Of a stretch of DNA of 64,000 nucleotides, positions 25,990 to 38,084 are shown piece by piece. Below the pieces are notes generated by a model that searched no databases, was not told the DNA's origin, and was given only the letters and a program-made list of their open reading frames with translations. Every line of letters starts with the position of its first letter. Position 1 is the stretch's first letter. Position numbers and translations under genes: made by a program. Where the stretch lies: assembly GCA_946807835.1 (NCBI GenBank), contig OX327712.1:14650001-14714000 (forward strand), read 5' to 3'. This stretch comes from Ailanthus altissimus (Eukaryota > Streptophyta > Magnoliopsida > Sapindales > Simaroubaceae).

Positions 25990-28230
25990 GAATTTAATCG
26001 CCCGAAATTTCAACCCAAGTTCATCCCATTAAGGTTTGATGAGGTCTATGAACTTCAACTCGAGCATTCCAAAACATTCTATCCGAAGACATCCCACCCA
26101 TAACCCACAAGAACCCACCATCATTAGAAGACCTAACATTAAATAGAAAAATATTCTCGGCCTACAGTTTTCGAATCTTAAAGTTTTTAAAGTCGGTTGA
26201 TATCCTCAGCTGTCATACTTGAACTAACCATTAAAGAGGCAGATGACACATACCAACTAAAGACTCAAATTGATGTTATCTTTGAAAATCTTAAAATCTC
26301 AAAATTTTGGATATAAATTTTATTTTTATAATTTTAAGATAAATTTAAAACAAAATTATAAATATTTATTATAATTCTAATAGAACTTTATAATTTAATA
26401 CTGAAAGGTGTATAAAAAGAGGATTAAAATAATTAAATTGTGGACTTTAAAAAGAAAAGAAAAAAACAAAATAAAACCGTAAAAAGTTCTATCTAAGCAC
26501 GAGAGATGAAAAACGTCTCTTGATTTATGATTCTTCCTGTCTTTTTTCTATTACTGATTTAAACATTAAAAGATTATCACCGGTTCTGACATGGTTTAAC
26601 TTTAATTATAATTGTAAGAAGTTTTGAAAGTCAAATACGCACCAAAGAAAATTATCTTAACACAATTCTTCAGAAGATCCATTCACTATTCTTAGAGGAT
26701 ATAAATTCAGGTCCTAAGCCAGAATTTCTCATATTCCACTATCAACAGAATTGATCATCATTGTACTTAGAAGTAATTATGCAAATGAATTACTACGGTG
26801 TTATCATTCTTGATTAGAATTTGAGGGTTGAGATTTGCCCCTTTAAAATTGTTGCATTCCAGCTCCTAGTAATCCATTATTGGCACAATAATGTCAACAA
26901 TTCCTTTTAGCAGAACCTTAACATCCTTATGTGGTAATTGTCCTTTTGCAATAATTGAAAAGATGCTAGCCCCCATGAAAGCGAAACTCAGCATACATGT
27001 TTGTGGGCTGCAAATTTTGGGATCAAATTTTAAGGATATGTTAATGAAAGTTTTCAATAGAAGATTCCTGAGAATTATAAGTGAAAAATGTGTTCAATTA
27101 TTTGGATAATGAGCCAGATGAAGTCAAGTATTTGCCTGTTTACTCTTAAGAAAAATAAAATTAAGCTATTCACTTTTGTATATGAAATTTAAAGGTGGAT
27201 CTGGTTCATAACAATTCTTAATTTGTCAAAACTGAATTTGATATAATCTTGTTCAATTAAGAAAACTTTTTAATTTAATTTATTTGATCTTAAGCTAAAA
27301 ATTCATTTGAATCTGATTTAGAATATGTTTAGAGCTTCAACTTAACTTTGAAAACAAAGTAGCTAAAATTTTGATAACTAACAAACTCTTCACAAAAATT
27401 AGAGAGAGATGCACATTGCCAGGTTTTATTATTGGATCGCAACTATAATTACAATAGCTAATATTTACTATTCACCTATATATATATATTTAACACTATA
27501 ATAATATAGTGTTAGTAGTTGTGTATTAAAAACCAAGTTATCTCAGTGGCAAATATATTCTTCATAAATTGGATTCAATTGACATCTCATTTGCTAGAAG
27601 GGTCATGGGGCCCCCTCAAAACTAAAAGTTACACGAAAACAAATGACTAAAATAAAGTATTGGGTTAATTAAAGGAACATCCGATTCCCATCTTTTGTTC
27701 AGATCTTCTGTCAATGAATTTTCAACGATGATGGGATTTGTTTGAACATTTGAATTTTCTGGGAATTATTAACATTTGAAAGAGAAAAGCAAAAGGAAAT
27801 GAGATTGTGTTATGGTACTGGCATGGGTTCCCCACCAGACTTTACATTGGCATAATGAAGCACTCAATTCTATGCTGAACTTGGCTCTTGTTTTCTTGCT
27901 TTTGTCACTTTTTAATTACGTGGGTCTTGAATTCTCTCAAGTGTTTCAATTGTTATCCAACACTATGAGATTGCTTTCCCTACATTCAATAGCTTCTTTG
28001 TCGTAGATAAGTTGAGTCGCACTTCCTTTTTCTGAAATGTTAAAAAGCACCGACACAAATTCTAACATTGTTGTGTCAATAATTTTACCTTTTTTCTGTT
28101 CTTGAAATATAATATATGAATATAAAATAAACCTTTTCTTTTTCTTTTCTCTTTTTCTAAAAAAAAAGCAAAGCAAATATTACATTGAATTAAATAATAG
28201 AAAGTTCAGGAGAATCCTCTACAACATCTG
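24776..28230. other. AT-rich intergenic DNA
   Basis: No gene is supported. Around 25740-25860 two similar phrases ('ctattatccacacc', 'ctattatccatcc' each followed by 'tttagccaatg/tttagtcaatc') suggest a small internal duplication. Short open frames at 26866-27109 and 27812-28006 have no recognisable domain. Confidence 0.45.
25946..25989. repeat. (ATT)n microsatellite
   Basis: About 14-15 uninterrupted ATT units; a likely polymorphic marker. It produces a poly-Tyr stretch in a chance reading frame. Confidence 0.95.
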
Positions 28231-28234
28231 ATTC

Positions 28235-28600
28235 TATTGCGACACAAATGCAATTTTAACAGAACTGAAGTATTGCAAGCTTGGAACAATATACAGAATG
28301 ATCAATCCAAGCTCCGAAGCCGCTATAGAATTGACAAGAAGTTCATCAACTACAACCCCAACATCTGATTCTATTTCTAGCCTTATAATTCCCACTTGCT
28401 GGAGCAAATAACATACCCCTCAAATTGGCCATAGCTTCACCCACAAGCACCGAATACAACGACTTCATGTTCACCGTACCAGTACAACTTACAACACTAT
28501 GATGAAGGTGCAACACAAAGACTTGTTATACTTGCCTTTGTGGTCGAGCGTTGCAGTCGAATTGAGTTTTTAGGCCTCAGGCTCTAGTGGCCGCCAATGA
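28235..28600 (-). pseudogene. Broken RNase H-like (RVT_3) domain of a LINE-type retroelement
   Basis: On the minus strand 'WRPLEPEA' and 'FDCNARPQR' lead into 'EAMANLRGMLFA', then after a frameshift 'RLEIESDVGVVVDELL' and 'ASELGLIILYIVPSL'. This is the pattern of the RNase H-like domain found at the C-terminal end of plant LINE polyproteins: an alanine/leucine helix, then LEIESD with the catalytic-type Asp, then a D/N-rich helix. Frameshifts and stops (TAA after EPEA, TAG after AFVSQ) show it is dead. It appears to be the end of the same element whose earlier parts lie at 30011-30262 and 42703-42862. Confidence 0.6.
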
Positions 28601-28639
28601 GCTAATCAATTTGAAGCAGGAACCGACGGATGAACTAAC

Positions 28640-30010
28640 TGTTAGACATTTTATGTTCTTAAAATATGTGTAATAACAATTTTATTAGATTAATAAAGTT
28701 TATTCATATATATAATTGAGCATACATTAATGAGTTCATATTTATAAAGTATGTAATCTATGTATTAGGTATATGATGCTAATACAGAGGATATAGAACA
28801 CAAGTTCTTTATAAATTAAATCATGTTCACAACCTTAATAAAAATGACATTCATTATGTAAGGTTGTAGTTTTTCTGCTTCTTATAGTAGATGATTTACC
28901 TTGATCATAGAAATAGAGACTTTGAGTAGAGAAACTAATGTATATGATACATTGAACATAACTACTGTGAATTTCGATCTGGTTAACTAAATGTCATAGA
29001 TCTTAATTCACAAAAGTTTTAATAAGTTTGATTGATCTTAATCCAGAGCAGGTAATGAACTTACATTCATGCGTTGTATCTTTTGAGTTATCACGGTGTG
29101 AGATTTACATAAACGGTCAAAACTTTGATAGCTTGGAGATATAATTTCATTGGTCGTAAGAACATATATTTGCAAGATGAAATCTAATAATTAATGTCCA
29201 CCTAAGATGTTTGCAGTGCTTAATCATTAGAATCTGTGGCCATAGTTTATTTAATAAATTATTTATTGAATAATAATATTTATTTATAAATTCATTTACA
29301 AATATAGGTATATTAAAAATGATCATTAGAGCCTTCAGTGACTTAAGGGTAGTGAAATAATTAAAGAAGTAAGACATTTTTTTAAGGCCTAACTTTAATT
29401 ATGGACATCAATTAGAGGGTCAATTAAGTGGCTATTATTGGTCTAAAAACCAAGCCCAATTTAATTAAATGGAGTTTTAATTAAATGAGTTTTTATTTTA
29501 TAACATGGGTTACTAGAGTACAGCTCTTGACTTTTAGTGCAATAGCCTGGGGTTAACTTAGAAGAATTAGTGTATTATGAGATAATAAAGATTATGAGAT
29601 AATAAGGACTAGGCCTAATCAAACTCTAATTTTCTAATCATAATCAAATTTTAAATACCCAAAGGAGATCCATATATATATAGGAGGTATGTAATAAGAA
29701 AAAGTGACCATAACCATACAGAGAAATATTCTTTTACGTATTCTTACGTGAAAAAAGAATTTAGTTAATACAATTCTCTCATATTTGGGTATTAGTAGTT
29801 TTAGAGATTAAGAAAGATCCACGCTCCCACATGCGTTGAGTTTGAAGATTGAGGATAGTAGAGAAGATTGCAGCCGATCAATTCAAGTTCTGCCATAGTA
29901 AGGAATTGAGATAATCTTCTATCCCTATACATGTAATTATGAATAAGACAATTTAGTTTTCGCTGCGTTTATTTTTATAAATAATTTTTTTTTTATTTAC
30001 ATAACCAACA
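28640..30010 (+). mobile_element. Candidate solo LTR (family C), 1,371 bp
   Basis: Begins TGTTAGACAT and ends ATAACCAACA, so it has TG...CA ends with a short TGTT/AACA inverted repeat. A TATA stretch lies near 29671 and a 'ttcgctgcgttta' tail near 29960, typical of Copia LTR ends. It falls exactly between two neighbouring pieces of a LINE coding region, which supports insertion. The 5-bp flanks (ctaac, cctag) do not match, so either the target duplication has decayed or the borders are off by a few bases. Confidence 0.5.
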
Positions 30011-30262
30011 CCTAGGCAGCTTGATAATTTGCAAGAAAATCTCTTGACCAACTCAACACTAATTATAATTGGAGAACCTCTTGGCCATGGACAAACAAAT
30101 TTTGATTGAACCATAGTCTTGGTAATATGATGCCTAAAAGCTCAAATCCCTCGTACTCAATACATTCATACAGGTGATTAATAACATGTACATGGTGAGA
30201 ACAAGCAACACTAGACATGAAAATCTTAAGCTTTCTGTTAAAGGGAGACACATTTCCTCTAT
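30011..30262 (-). pseudogene. Middle fragment of the interrupted LINE (linker between zf-RVT and RNase H)
   Basis: The minus strand reads 'SPFNRKLKIFMSSV', then 'FELLGIILPRLWFNQNLFVHG', matching the region usually found between the zinc-binding and RNase H-like domains of plant LINEs (an 'LWFNRN...HG'-like motif). Reading continues through 'DFLANYQAA' up to the border of the candidate LTR at 30010. With the zf-RVT piece at 42.7 kb and the RNase H piece at 28.4 kb it completes an ordered, split coding region. Confidence 0.5.
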
Positions 30263-30569
30263 GGTAAGAAAAGAGCCCTAAGTTTAACCCTAACCATAAT
30301 ATCCTTGCGCAGCGGGATAATTAAATATCAAACAAATAAACAAGATAATCAAAGTAAATCAAAGAGTACAACACAAATCAATTTACGTAGTTCAATTAAT
30401 TGCCTATGTTTATGGTAGATCAATTGATCCTAACCTCTCTTATTAACTCTTAAGAGAACTTATAAAGAAATCAATAGCAAAGAACTCTCAAAGGATCTAT
30501 AATTTGGTGTCTTTTTGTTTACACAAGAACAATTTCCATCCAAATAAGAGGTTTCACCCTAGCACACAC
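30263..30569 (-). mobile_element. Left part of split family-B LTR (minus orientation)
   Basis: On the minus strand this reads 'gatctaccataaacataggc', 'gaactacgtaaatt', 'gtgttgtac', then a 'cccgctgcgc' tail. The same order occurs on the plus strand at 47400-47480 directly upstream of a Copia gag, so both are copies of one LTR family. The matching right part continues after the family-A insertion at 42274. The left border near 30262 is set by where LINE similarity stops and is approximate. Confidence 0.55.
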
Positions 30570-30867
30570 TGTTAGAATTTGTGCTCACGTGTCATCCCAT
30601 TGTTGTATGAATATTTTATTTTATAATATTTATACAGTTCATTATTTGTTAAATCGCTAATTACTATTATTAAATTGTTCAATGCTTGTGACGCTACAGA
30701 TATTATATGATCTGAAGGAGTTCAGATTTGGTCTAAATAAGTTTAGATCAATGTCAAGAGTTAGCATTACTGAAAATTATAAATGCTAAAGAGTTAGCAT
30801 ATTATATTAATCAGTGAAGTCTAAAATTTAGAATCTTGCCTGTAATGATACAAAGACCTGAGAATAC

Positions 30868-33077
30868 TGTTGGGTTGTGTTGGGTTTAGGGTGGTACAAT
30901 TAAAACTTAGGGTTCTTTGCATGTGGATTGTGTTCATCATACAAACAATATACATATCTCATACATACATGTGCACAGCGGAAGATTAAATATAATGAAC
31001 ACAGAAAATAAGATTTGATTAAACTTAAATTCGAAATTGAGAAATATCACCAATGAAGCCTTTGGATTAATTTTCTTTGAAGTCCACCATGAAGTGAATC
31101 TTTGATCAATTCTAGCAATCAACAAGGGTGGGTTTGATTGTCTAGAATGGCAGCATCTTAATCCAACATTTGTGTTTAACTCTTAAACATGATTTAAAGT
31201 TAAACTCTTTAACTTAATCAATTTTGTTTTTCCTTTTATTCAACTCTTGAATAAATAAAACAAATCTTGTTTTTAGTTATTACATTTAGTAACCATTAAT
31301 TCAATTTGTTTTGTTGTTCTAACACTTAAAACACAAAACAAACAATTTCAATTTCTCAAATTGAATTGGCTCCCAAAAATGCAAAACATATAAACTAAAA
31401 ACTTTTAAAAGATTAATTATTTTCAATTTCATTTCACTTTATATACTAATGCATAAATTCCAAACTAATTTGAATTTCATTTGCATTTCATTTGGCTTAA
31501 CCTAACCATAGTTAACATTTAACCATAGTTAGATTACTTTAACTTAACCTTTAAGTTAATAAATATTTAATTAATTTAACCATAGTTAACTAACTTAACC
31601 ATGGTTAGGTTAACCTTTACTTAACCATTAAGTAAAGTTAACTAACTTAACCTTATGGTTAACTTTTAACCTTAGTTAAGTTAAATCATTTATTTAACAA
31701 TTAAACAAATAAATATTTATTTTAATTATTTAACAATTAAATAATCATAAAGTGAAATTACTTTTATATCCTTACTCGGTTACCAAGTTAACCTAAAGTG
31801 GGTCCCACCATTTAACCATATACTTTAGTTAACGTAACCTTAGTAATTGCTGAATTATACTGTATTGAACAATTCAATACGGTACACTGCCCAAGTGCTC
31901 AAAGAGTACATTTCATATTGGGACTCTCTAGGTTTACACCCGATTTGTCAAATGGAACTATTCCATTAATCCGTAATCGATGCCCCACGCACACGTTACG
32001 AATATTACAAATCAGCGTGTCAGACCATACAAGTTGAGGTCATAACGTATACGTATAATCCTTCCATCATTTATACCCTGGATGTGCGGGGATATAGATC
32101 AGCACCATCAAATCCCCATTTGCTCATCCAATAATCTTATCTCCAGATTCGTATCTCGATAAACAATATACGCAAACATTTTTGCTATATTGTTTAACCC
32201 TGTGGGAAACTCTTTTCCCGGGTTTATGCTTGTGGCCACAAGACTTTATGAAATACAATCTCGGAGCATCGGATATACAACTTACCTACGTAAGCTGATG
32301 GATCCCGTATCTACACACACCGGACTCCATGAGCATCGGACCATACCCAACGACACATAGCGGTCAGACCATGAAAGGTCTCTGACATATGTGGAACCAA
32401 AGCATGATGGATCACTCACAAGACCACCGTGGCGCTCAGGTCAAAGGACCACGATTACTACTCAACTCGAGAGGACCTTCCTTTGACGGTTTCATAGGAT
32501 ATCTATTGGGGTCCTCATAAGTCTGTTCAGTATCCAGTCCTGACTGGATACCCGCATGTCTATACAAGCTCTAAGCTCATGGTCAGCTAAGAACAACCAT
32601 CTGAACCAGTCAGATATAGACATACACTAATCTATATATTGTGAATTCACCGATAGACCCGCATTGATGATCATAGATCAGGAACATTATATTTGAGACA
32701 TACTTACATAATGATATTTCTTAGCACCTATTGCAACTCTTTGCAACTATATCATTATAAGTATACTCTCAGGTCTTTATCTCATTATAGACAAAGTTCT
32801 AACTCTTTAGACCTCGCTGACTCTTATAAACTGATAACTATTAACAGTGCTAACTATTAGCATTTATAACTCTCAGCTTTGATAACTTATTAGTTCTGGT
32901 CTAAACTCCTTTAAACCAGACCTGAACAATTTCAGATCAAACAATGTCTGTAATGTTACAAGCATTTTACCATATTAATATGATATTAACAATCTTTAAT
33001 CGAAATGTTTATTGTATAAATATTAACAATTAATATTCATACAATATTGGAATGGCACGTGAGCACCAGCTCCAACA
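30868..33077 (-). repeat. 3' LTR of the young family-A element
   Basis: 2,210 bp with TG...CA ends, the downstream LTR in element orientation. It contains a cluster of TTAACC/GGTTAA words at about 31494-31690. The outer border carries the target duplication aatac. Confidence 0.9.
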
Positions 33078-33092
33078 AACTCCCACTTGCTT
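33078..33092 (-). other. Polypurine tract of the young element
   Basis: The minus strand reads AAGCAAGTGGGAGTT directly before the LTR start TGTTGGAGC, a purine tract at the expected place for plus-strand priming. It fixes the element's orientation together with the primer-binding site. Confidence 0.75.
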
Positions 33093-34374
33093 CAGTGCCA
33101 TACGTACTGGTATCTCATACCAATACACTCCACGTGTTTCTCAAACACTATAGGAGTTTAGGCTTAGGGGGGTTCCCTACATCCAAAGATTATTCCCTAG
33201 ATTTTATTACAACTCTTGTTGCCAAGAACTTTCTAATTATGTGATTTTCAGAGTTCACATGATTAGAATACTGGTGTGCCTTATGGCTTCTCGGCTTAAG
33301 CAATTACCGTTATTTTGCAATATAGTGGGATAGGATCCACTGAGCTTGGAACTATTCAAAGCTCTGCAATTATCTTGAATATCCATAGTACGTCTCTTGC
33401 TGGCTTCTCAAGCCGCAACACATTCTACCTCCAAGGCAGAATTAGCTATGAACATTTATTAATACACATTTAACTAGTTTCGGTACTGATGTAGAGAAAC
33501 ACATAACTAAATGTAGACTTTCTACCATTCAGATCAAACGTAAGTCTGAATATGTGTGTCCCTTCTTTTGTAAGAAACTTTCTCCATATTTTATAAACTT
33601 ATCCTCTATACTTCTCAAGTATATTTCAGATATGTTTCACAACCATTTAATGGTCGTGATCTGGATTAAACAGATACCAGTTTGTAACACTTACAACCAT
33701 CTAAATCCAGATATCGTACATGAGACTGTATGCATTAATCTATTTCTAGTTAATGCATCTGAGACGTTAGACACTCTAACTCTTTCATCTTCTTCCCGAG
33801 GACACTTCCTCTAAGAAAGATGATTGCCATGTCTAAAAGGGACTTTAACTGTCTCACAGTCAATCAAGTTGTACCTTTTCATGGACTTAGTCTATGTACG
33901 ATTATTGAGAGAGTCTTATTAACTCCTTAGCTATATCTCTATAAAGCTTTATACCTAGTATACAGGAAGTCTCTCTCAAATCTTTTATGAAGAAGTTCTT
34001 TACACAGATAACACTTATCTGATCTACTTGCTATACTCTAATCATCGTTTCCAATGTTGAGTATATATTTTCCACTTTAGAGAACTAAAAAAATAATTAT
34101 ACTCCCACTGCCCTTTCTAAACACACACGCTTCCTCTTTATTCTTGATAAAATCAGACTTTCTGATTTCATCATATAAACAAAGATTCCAGCTTCGGGAA
34201 AAACTACTTAAGTCCATAAATGGACTTCCTTAGTTTGCACATTATATTAGAAGTTAGGCTTGGATGCAAAAACATCAAGTTATTCTCTGCATATCTCTTA
34301 CTCGAGATATACTTCCCAGAACAGCTTATTTACATCCATTAGCCAGTCTCATAATCATAATATACAACAATAGC
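33093..34374 (-). pseudogene. Degraded 3' interior of the young element
   Basis: By position this should hold the end of reverse transcriptase and RNase H, but I recognise no motif and no long frame. Short chance ORFs only (for example 33554-33814). Confidence 0.4.
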
Positions 34375-34853
34375 CAACAAAATCCAAATTGACTTTGGTA
34401 TGTTTACTGATGAAAAAGGTTTCCTCATTATTGATCCTAGATCTCTGAGTGTAACCTTTCAACATCAGTCAGGCCATGAAGGACCATTCCTTCAGATAGG
34501 GCCCACACTGCTTCCGCTGCGTAAACTGATTTACTGCAAATAGAAACAGTTTCTACAGGAAGCACAACTAAGTCCTAGACTTAATTGTCATACTTAGAGT
34601 CAAATTCAAATTTTATGGTATCTTATCATCAACAAAATCTAAATTGACTTTGGCATGGTTACTGATGAAAAAGGTTTCCTCATTATCGATCATAGATCTC
34701 TGAGTGTAACCTTTCAACATCAGTCAGGCCATGAAGGACCATTCCTTCAGATAGGGCCCACACTGCTTCCGCTGCGTAAACTGATTTACTGCTAATAGAA
34801 ACAGTTTCTACAGGAAGCTCAACTAAGTCCTAGACTTAATTGTCATGCGGTGA
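34375..34853 (-). repeat. 255-bp direct duplication inside the young element
   Basis: Unit 1 starts at 34375 and unit 2 at 34630, both with 'caacaaaatc' and both containing 'gaaaaaggtttcctcatta', 'catcagtcaggccatgaagg' and 'tagacttaattgtcat'. They are nearly identical. A duplication inside the pol region is one of the lesions that makes the element non-coding. Confidence 0.8.
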
Positions 34854-34859
34854 GTCAAT

Positions 34860-36000
34860 TTCAGAATTTTATGATATGTTGTCATTTTCCCGAATCGATG
34901 TCAAACATCGTCTCTTCATAAGTTAAAGGATCCTTTTCTTCAACTAAGAAAATATCAAAGGCACCTTCAAGTATCAAACATACCTAAATGATGGCTTTGA
35001 TATCCTTTTGAACCTATGAACTTAGTGTGTTAAAGGTATTTCACTCATTTAAAATTAAAATTCCATCGTTGGTTCATCTATATTTAGATTGACTTCATCA
35101 AGTTCAATCTTTCTATAATCTCCACAATCCATGAGAAACTCTTTCTCTAGGAATGTGACATTATGAGAAACGAACATATTTCGTTCATCTGTATTATAGA
35201 AGTGGTATCCCATTATACACTTGAGATACTAAATGAACCGATACTTGTACCGTTGGATACAAGTTTATTCTGTTGCATAACTCTTATGAAAACAGAATAA
35301 CACCAAGTCTTAACATACTTAAGACTCGTTTCCTATTTAGTCTATATCTCATATAAAGTAGTAGGAATGATTATGGAATTATTTAATAAGTAAGTTGCAG
35401 ATGTTAAAATATAACCTCATAGATATTTTTAGAAGATCAGCGATTCTCAATATCAATCAGACTGTATCTAATATAGTCCGATTCCTCATTTCCTAAACAT
35501 CTTTATGTTGAGAAGTATCTGGAGGATTATGCTGAGAGAGAATCATATTCTAGTTAAATAATTTGTGAATTTACTGATTATGTATAAATTACTTCGATCT
35601 TATCGAAAGCACTCAATATACATAAGGGTTTGTTTCTTTACTTTCATTGTCAGAACATTTTGAACACTTCGAAATTATTTTGACTTGCGTTTCCGAGAAA
35701 CACATGTCTTTATAGCGACAATCACTACAAAGACAATGAAGTATCGAAATCATTTATAATAGTAAGATTTATTGGACTAAATACATCTATATGTACCAGA
35801 TCCAATAAACCAGTGGCTTGGCGTCTTACACCTACATAAAGATTCGGCCATATTCTTTTGAATTCATAATTCATAAACTAGTCAATGTACTATAGTCAGA
35901 TCAAATATCTGACCATCCTTAACCAGCTAGGATAGTCGTCTCACGACTACATGACCTAATCTTTTATATACCACTATTCATTATTATTTAAGTTGCTGAA
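34860..36000 (-). pseudogene. Remnants of Copia pol (pre-integrase, integrase, start of reverse transcriptase)
   Basis: Minus-strand motifs in the correct order but different frames: 'RLGHVV' and 'LVKDG' (35912-35978), the zinc-binding pre-integrase region; 'LLDLVHIDVFSPINL' (about 35770-35811), the start of the integrase core; 'FVSHNVTFLEKEFL' (about 35135-35180), the stretch after integrase; 'DPLTYEETMFDIDSGKW' (about 34883-34932), just before reverse transcriptase. Stops and frameshifts separate them. The motif order identifies the element as Ty1/Copia type and shows that the coding region is long dead. Confidence 0.7.
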
Positions 36001-36939
36001 ATACTATTTATTCTGTTCACCTTTACACATATGACATTTCTTGTTGTATATAAGATATAACAGCCATTCATTAACTGACATTCAGTTAGTAAATCAGTAT
36101 CATTATCACAAGGAACTATTTCCTTATTTTTATGATAACCCTCTCTGTCAGCTACAGGGAGTGATATGATTTACCTAATAATGTTTGGCTCAAAATAGCA
36201 ATTATACAACATTAATGCTGTTACTAGAAATAAGAAGTAACTGTGAAGTTTTCAACGGCTACCACGTTCAGGAAATCTCTATTACCTACGTGAAGCTGAA
36301 CTTCTCATTTCTTAGCAATCAAGCATTTCTCAAATCATGTAACATCTTACAGATATGAGAATAACAAGCGGTATCTCATACCTTTGCTAAGTTAACATCA
36401 AATGCTAATGAAATGTTAATGTTTGGTGAAACAGATATCTAATGAGTCAATCTTTCTTAAGTCTAGGTGCGATGAATAGTAACATTTACTATTTCAAACC
36501 TTATAACGGTGGAAACACTTTCCATTATGACTTTTCTCTATCTGTGGTTTAGTAATATCAAATATTACTGAATCTAGAACTATTCTTAGATCCTTAAGCA
36601 AGTCTTAAATATATTATTCAGTACCCTATAGTTATTGGTATTTTAATCAAGATTACTAACGGATTGCTTGTACTCATCTTATCTCTATAAGACAAGTATC
36701 TTATCTCTATAAGACAAATATCTTATCTCTATAAGACAAAATAGGAGATACGTAGCAGTTCATTTCTTATTGTTAATAAATTACGCTTTAGATCATGGGT
36801 ATAACTGTTATACATTTTTTAATCTAAAAACGCCCTCCCACTGCTTTACTTAATCCCTTTAATCTCTCAAACGGGATAAGATAGTATAATATTTTAAACT
36901 ACACAGCGGGAAGTGGATCCCATTGGGGTTTTACTCCAG
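36001..36939. other. Non-coding interior of the young element
   Basis: No gag motif is recognised. Three copies of 'tctataagacaa' in 'atcttatctctataagacaa' lie at about 36678-36740. Otherwise AT-rich without structure I can name. Confidence 0.45.
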
Positions 36940-37233
36940 CCTCACGCTAAAGCAATATTGGCCTTTATAAATCCAACAGGTAGACAACTCTTGTCAATTG
37001 TATCTCATACAACTCTTACTTCTGATCCTAAATACACATTACCCTCACGCTAAAGCAATATTGGGTGACTGTATTTTAGATTAACTCGTCAATGCTCAAA
37101 TATATGTTACTGACACTATCCTCACGCTAAAGCAATATTGGATAATATGTTTGCATATATTTGATTCATCTCATGTTTTACCGGCATTAGACCAAGTCAC
37201 ACCGACCAAATCCCTCATGCTAAAGCAATATTG
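36940..37233. repeat. Four dispersed copies of a 21-bp motif
   Basis: 'ctcacgctaaagcaatattgg' occurs at about 36940, 37043, 37120 and (with one change, ctcatgc) 37212, separated by unrelated sequence of 50-80 bp. The spacing is irregular, so it is not a simple tandem array or a CRISPR. It lies in the upstream (gag side) interior of the young element. Confidence 0.85.
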
Positions 37234-37559
37234 GGAAAGACCATAGTGACCCATCTCACACCGTATTGACAAGACGGACCATTTAAAATATTATCAAATA
37301 ATATAATAAATTTCAATCTAATTAAGAGAGATTTTAATAACAGGCTTTCATATTATTTGCTCTCATCACATGAGAGGTTATTCTCAATCAATTATTCATT
37401 TCTGTACAAGCACAACTAACCCCCACCAGTGGGGCCCCCATTGTGATTACAAAAATAAATAAATAAATAAAATATTATTTTCTTGGTTTATCATGTAAAC
37501 TAATAACCATTATTATTACATCTCATAAACCCCCACATGCTTAAAATAAAAAGATTTTA

Positions 37560-37562
<3 letters not shown>

Positions 37563-37607
<45 letters not shown>
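37563..37607. repeat. 45-base poly(T) tract
   Basis: An uninterrupted T run, or poly(A) in element orientation, directly beside the GC-rich minisatellite. Length may be affected by sequencing or assembly slippage. Confidence 0.9.
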
Positions 37608-37609
<2 letters not shown>

Positions 37610-37617
37610 TGTAAGAA

Positions 37618-37950
37618 CGCTGCGGCGCTGGTCTTGTAGCGCTGCCGCGCTAGGGCTTCACAAGCCTCAGCGCTGCGGCGCTGTCTCATAGCGCTGCCGC
37701 GCTAGGGCTTCACAAGCCTCAGCGCTGCGGCGCTGTCTTACCAGCGCTGGCGCGCTAGGGCTTCACAAGCCTCAGCGCTGCGGCGCTGTCTTACCAGCGC
37801 TGGGGCGCTGGAAGCAGTGCTTCCCGCGCTAGGGCGCCAGACACCCAGCGCCCCTGCGCTAATCCAGCGCTGGGGCGTCATACACCCCGCGCTCCAGCGT
37901 TCATATGAACGCTGCCGCGCTGGACCTTAGCGCTGCAGCGTTCCAGGTGC
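37618..37950. repeat. GC-rich GCGCTG minisatellite
   Basis: A tandem unit of 52-53 bp containing 'agggcttcacaagcctcagc' and 'gcgctgcggcgctg' repeats three times (unit marks at 37652, 37704, 37757), then decays into further GCGCTG words up to about 37950. It is strikingly GC-rich in a genome of about one-third GC. It sits in the leader of the young element between the primer-binding site and the interior. Looser versions of the same words occur at 42480-42600 and 44970-45110. Confidence 0.85.
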
Positions 37951-38069
37951 TGTTTTTCACTGGTTTGCATTTTTAACATTTAAAATGCATCCCAACAGCT
38001 CCGGAACTTGTCATACAACTTAGCCAACACTTAGCTAACACTAAAAAACCACCCATAACAACACAAATT

Positions 38070-38081
38070 GCTCTGATACCA
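38070..38081 (-). other. Primer-binding site of the young element
   Basis: The minus strand reads TGGTATCAGAGC three bases after the LTR end, the standard site complementary to initiator tRNA-Met used by many plant Copia elements. Confidence 0.9.
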
Positions 38082-38084
38082 ATT

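Noticed and set aside
27812..28006. 64-codon hydrophobic ORF, candidate small membrane protein
   Set aside because: No promoter, homologue or splice context visible; AT-rich chance frame.
36940..37233. Repeated 21-bp motif with spacers, superficially like a CRISPR array
   Set aside because: Irregular spacing, only four copies, inside a plant retrotransposon; no cas genes and wrong domain of life.
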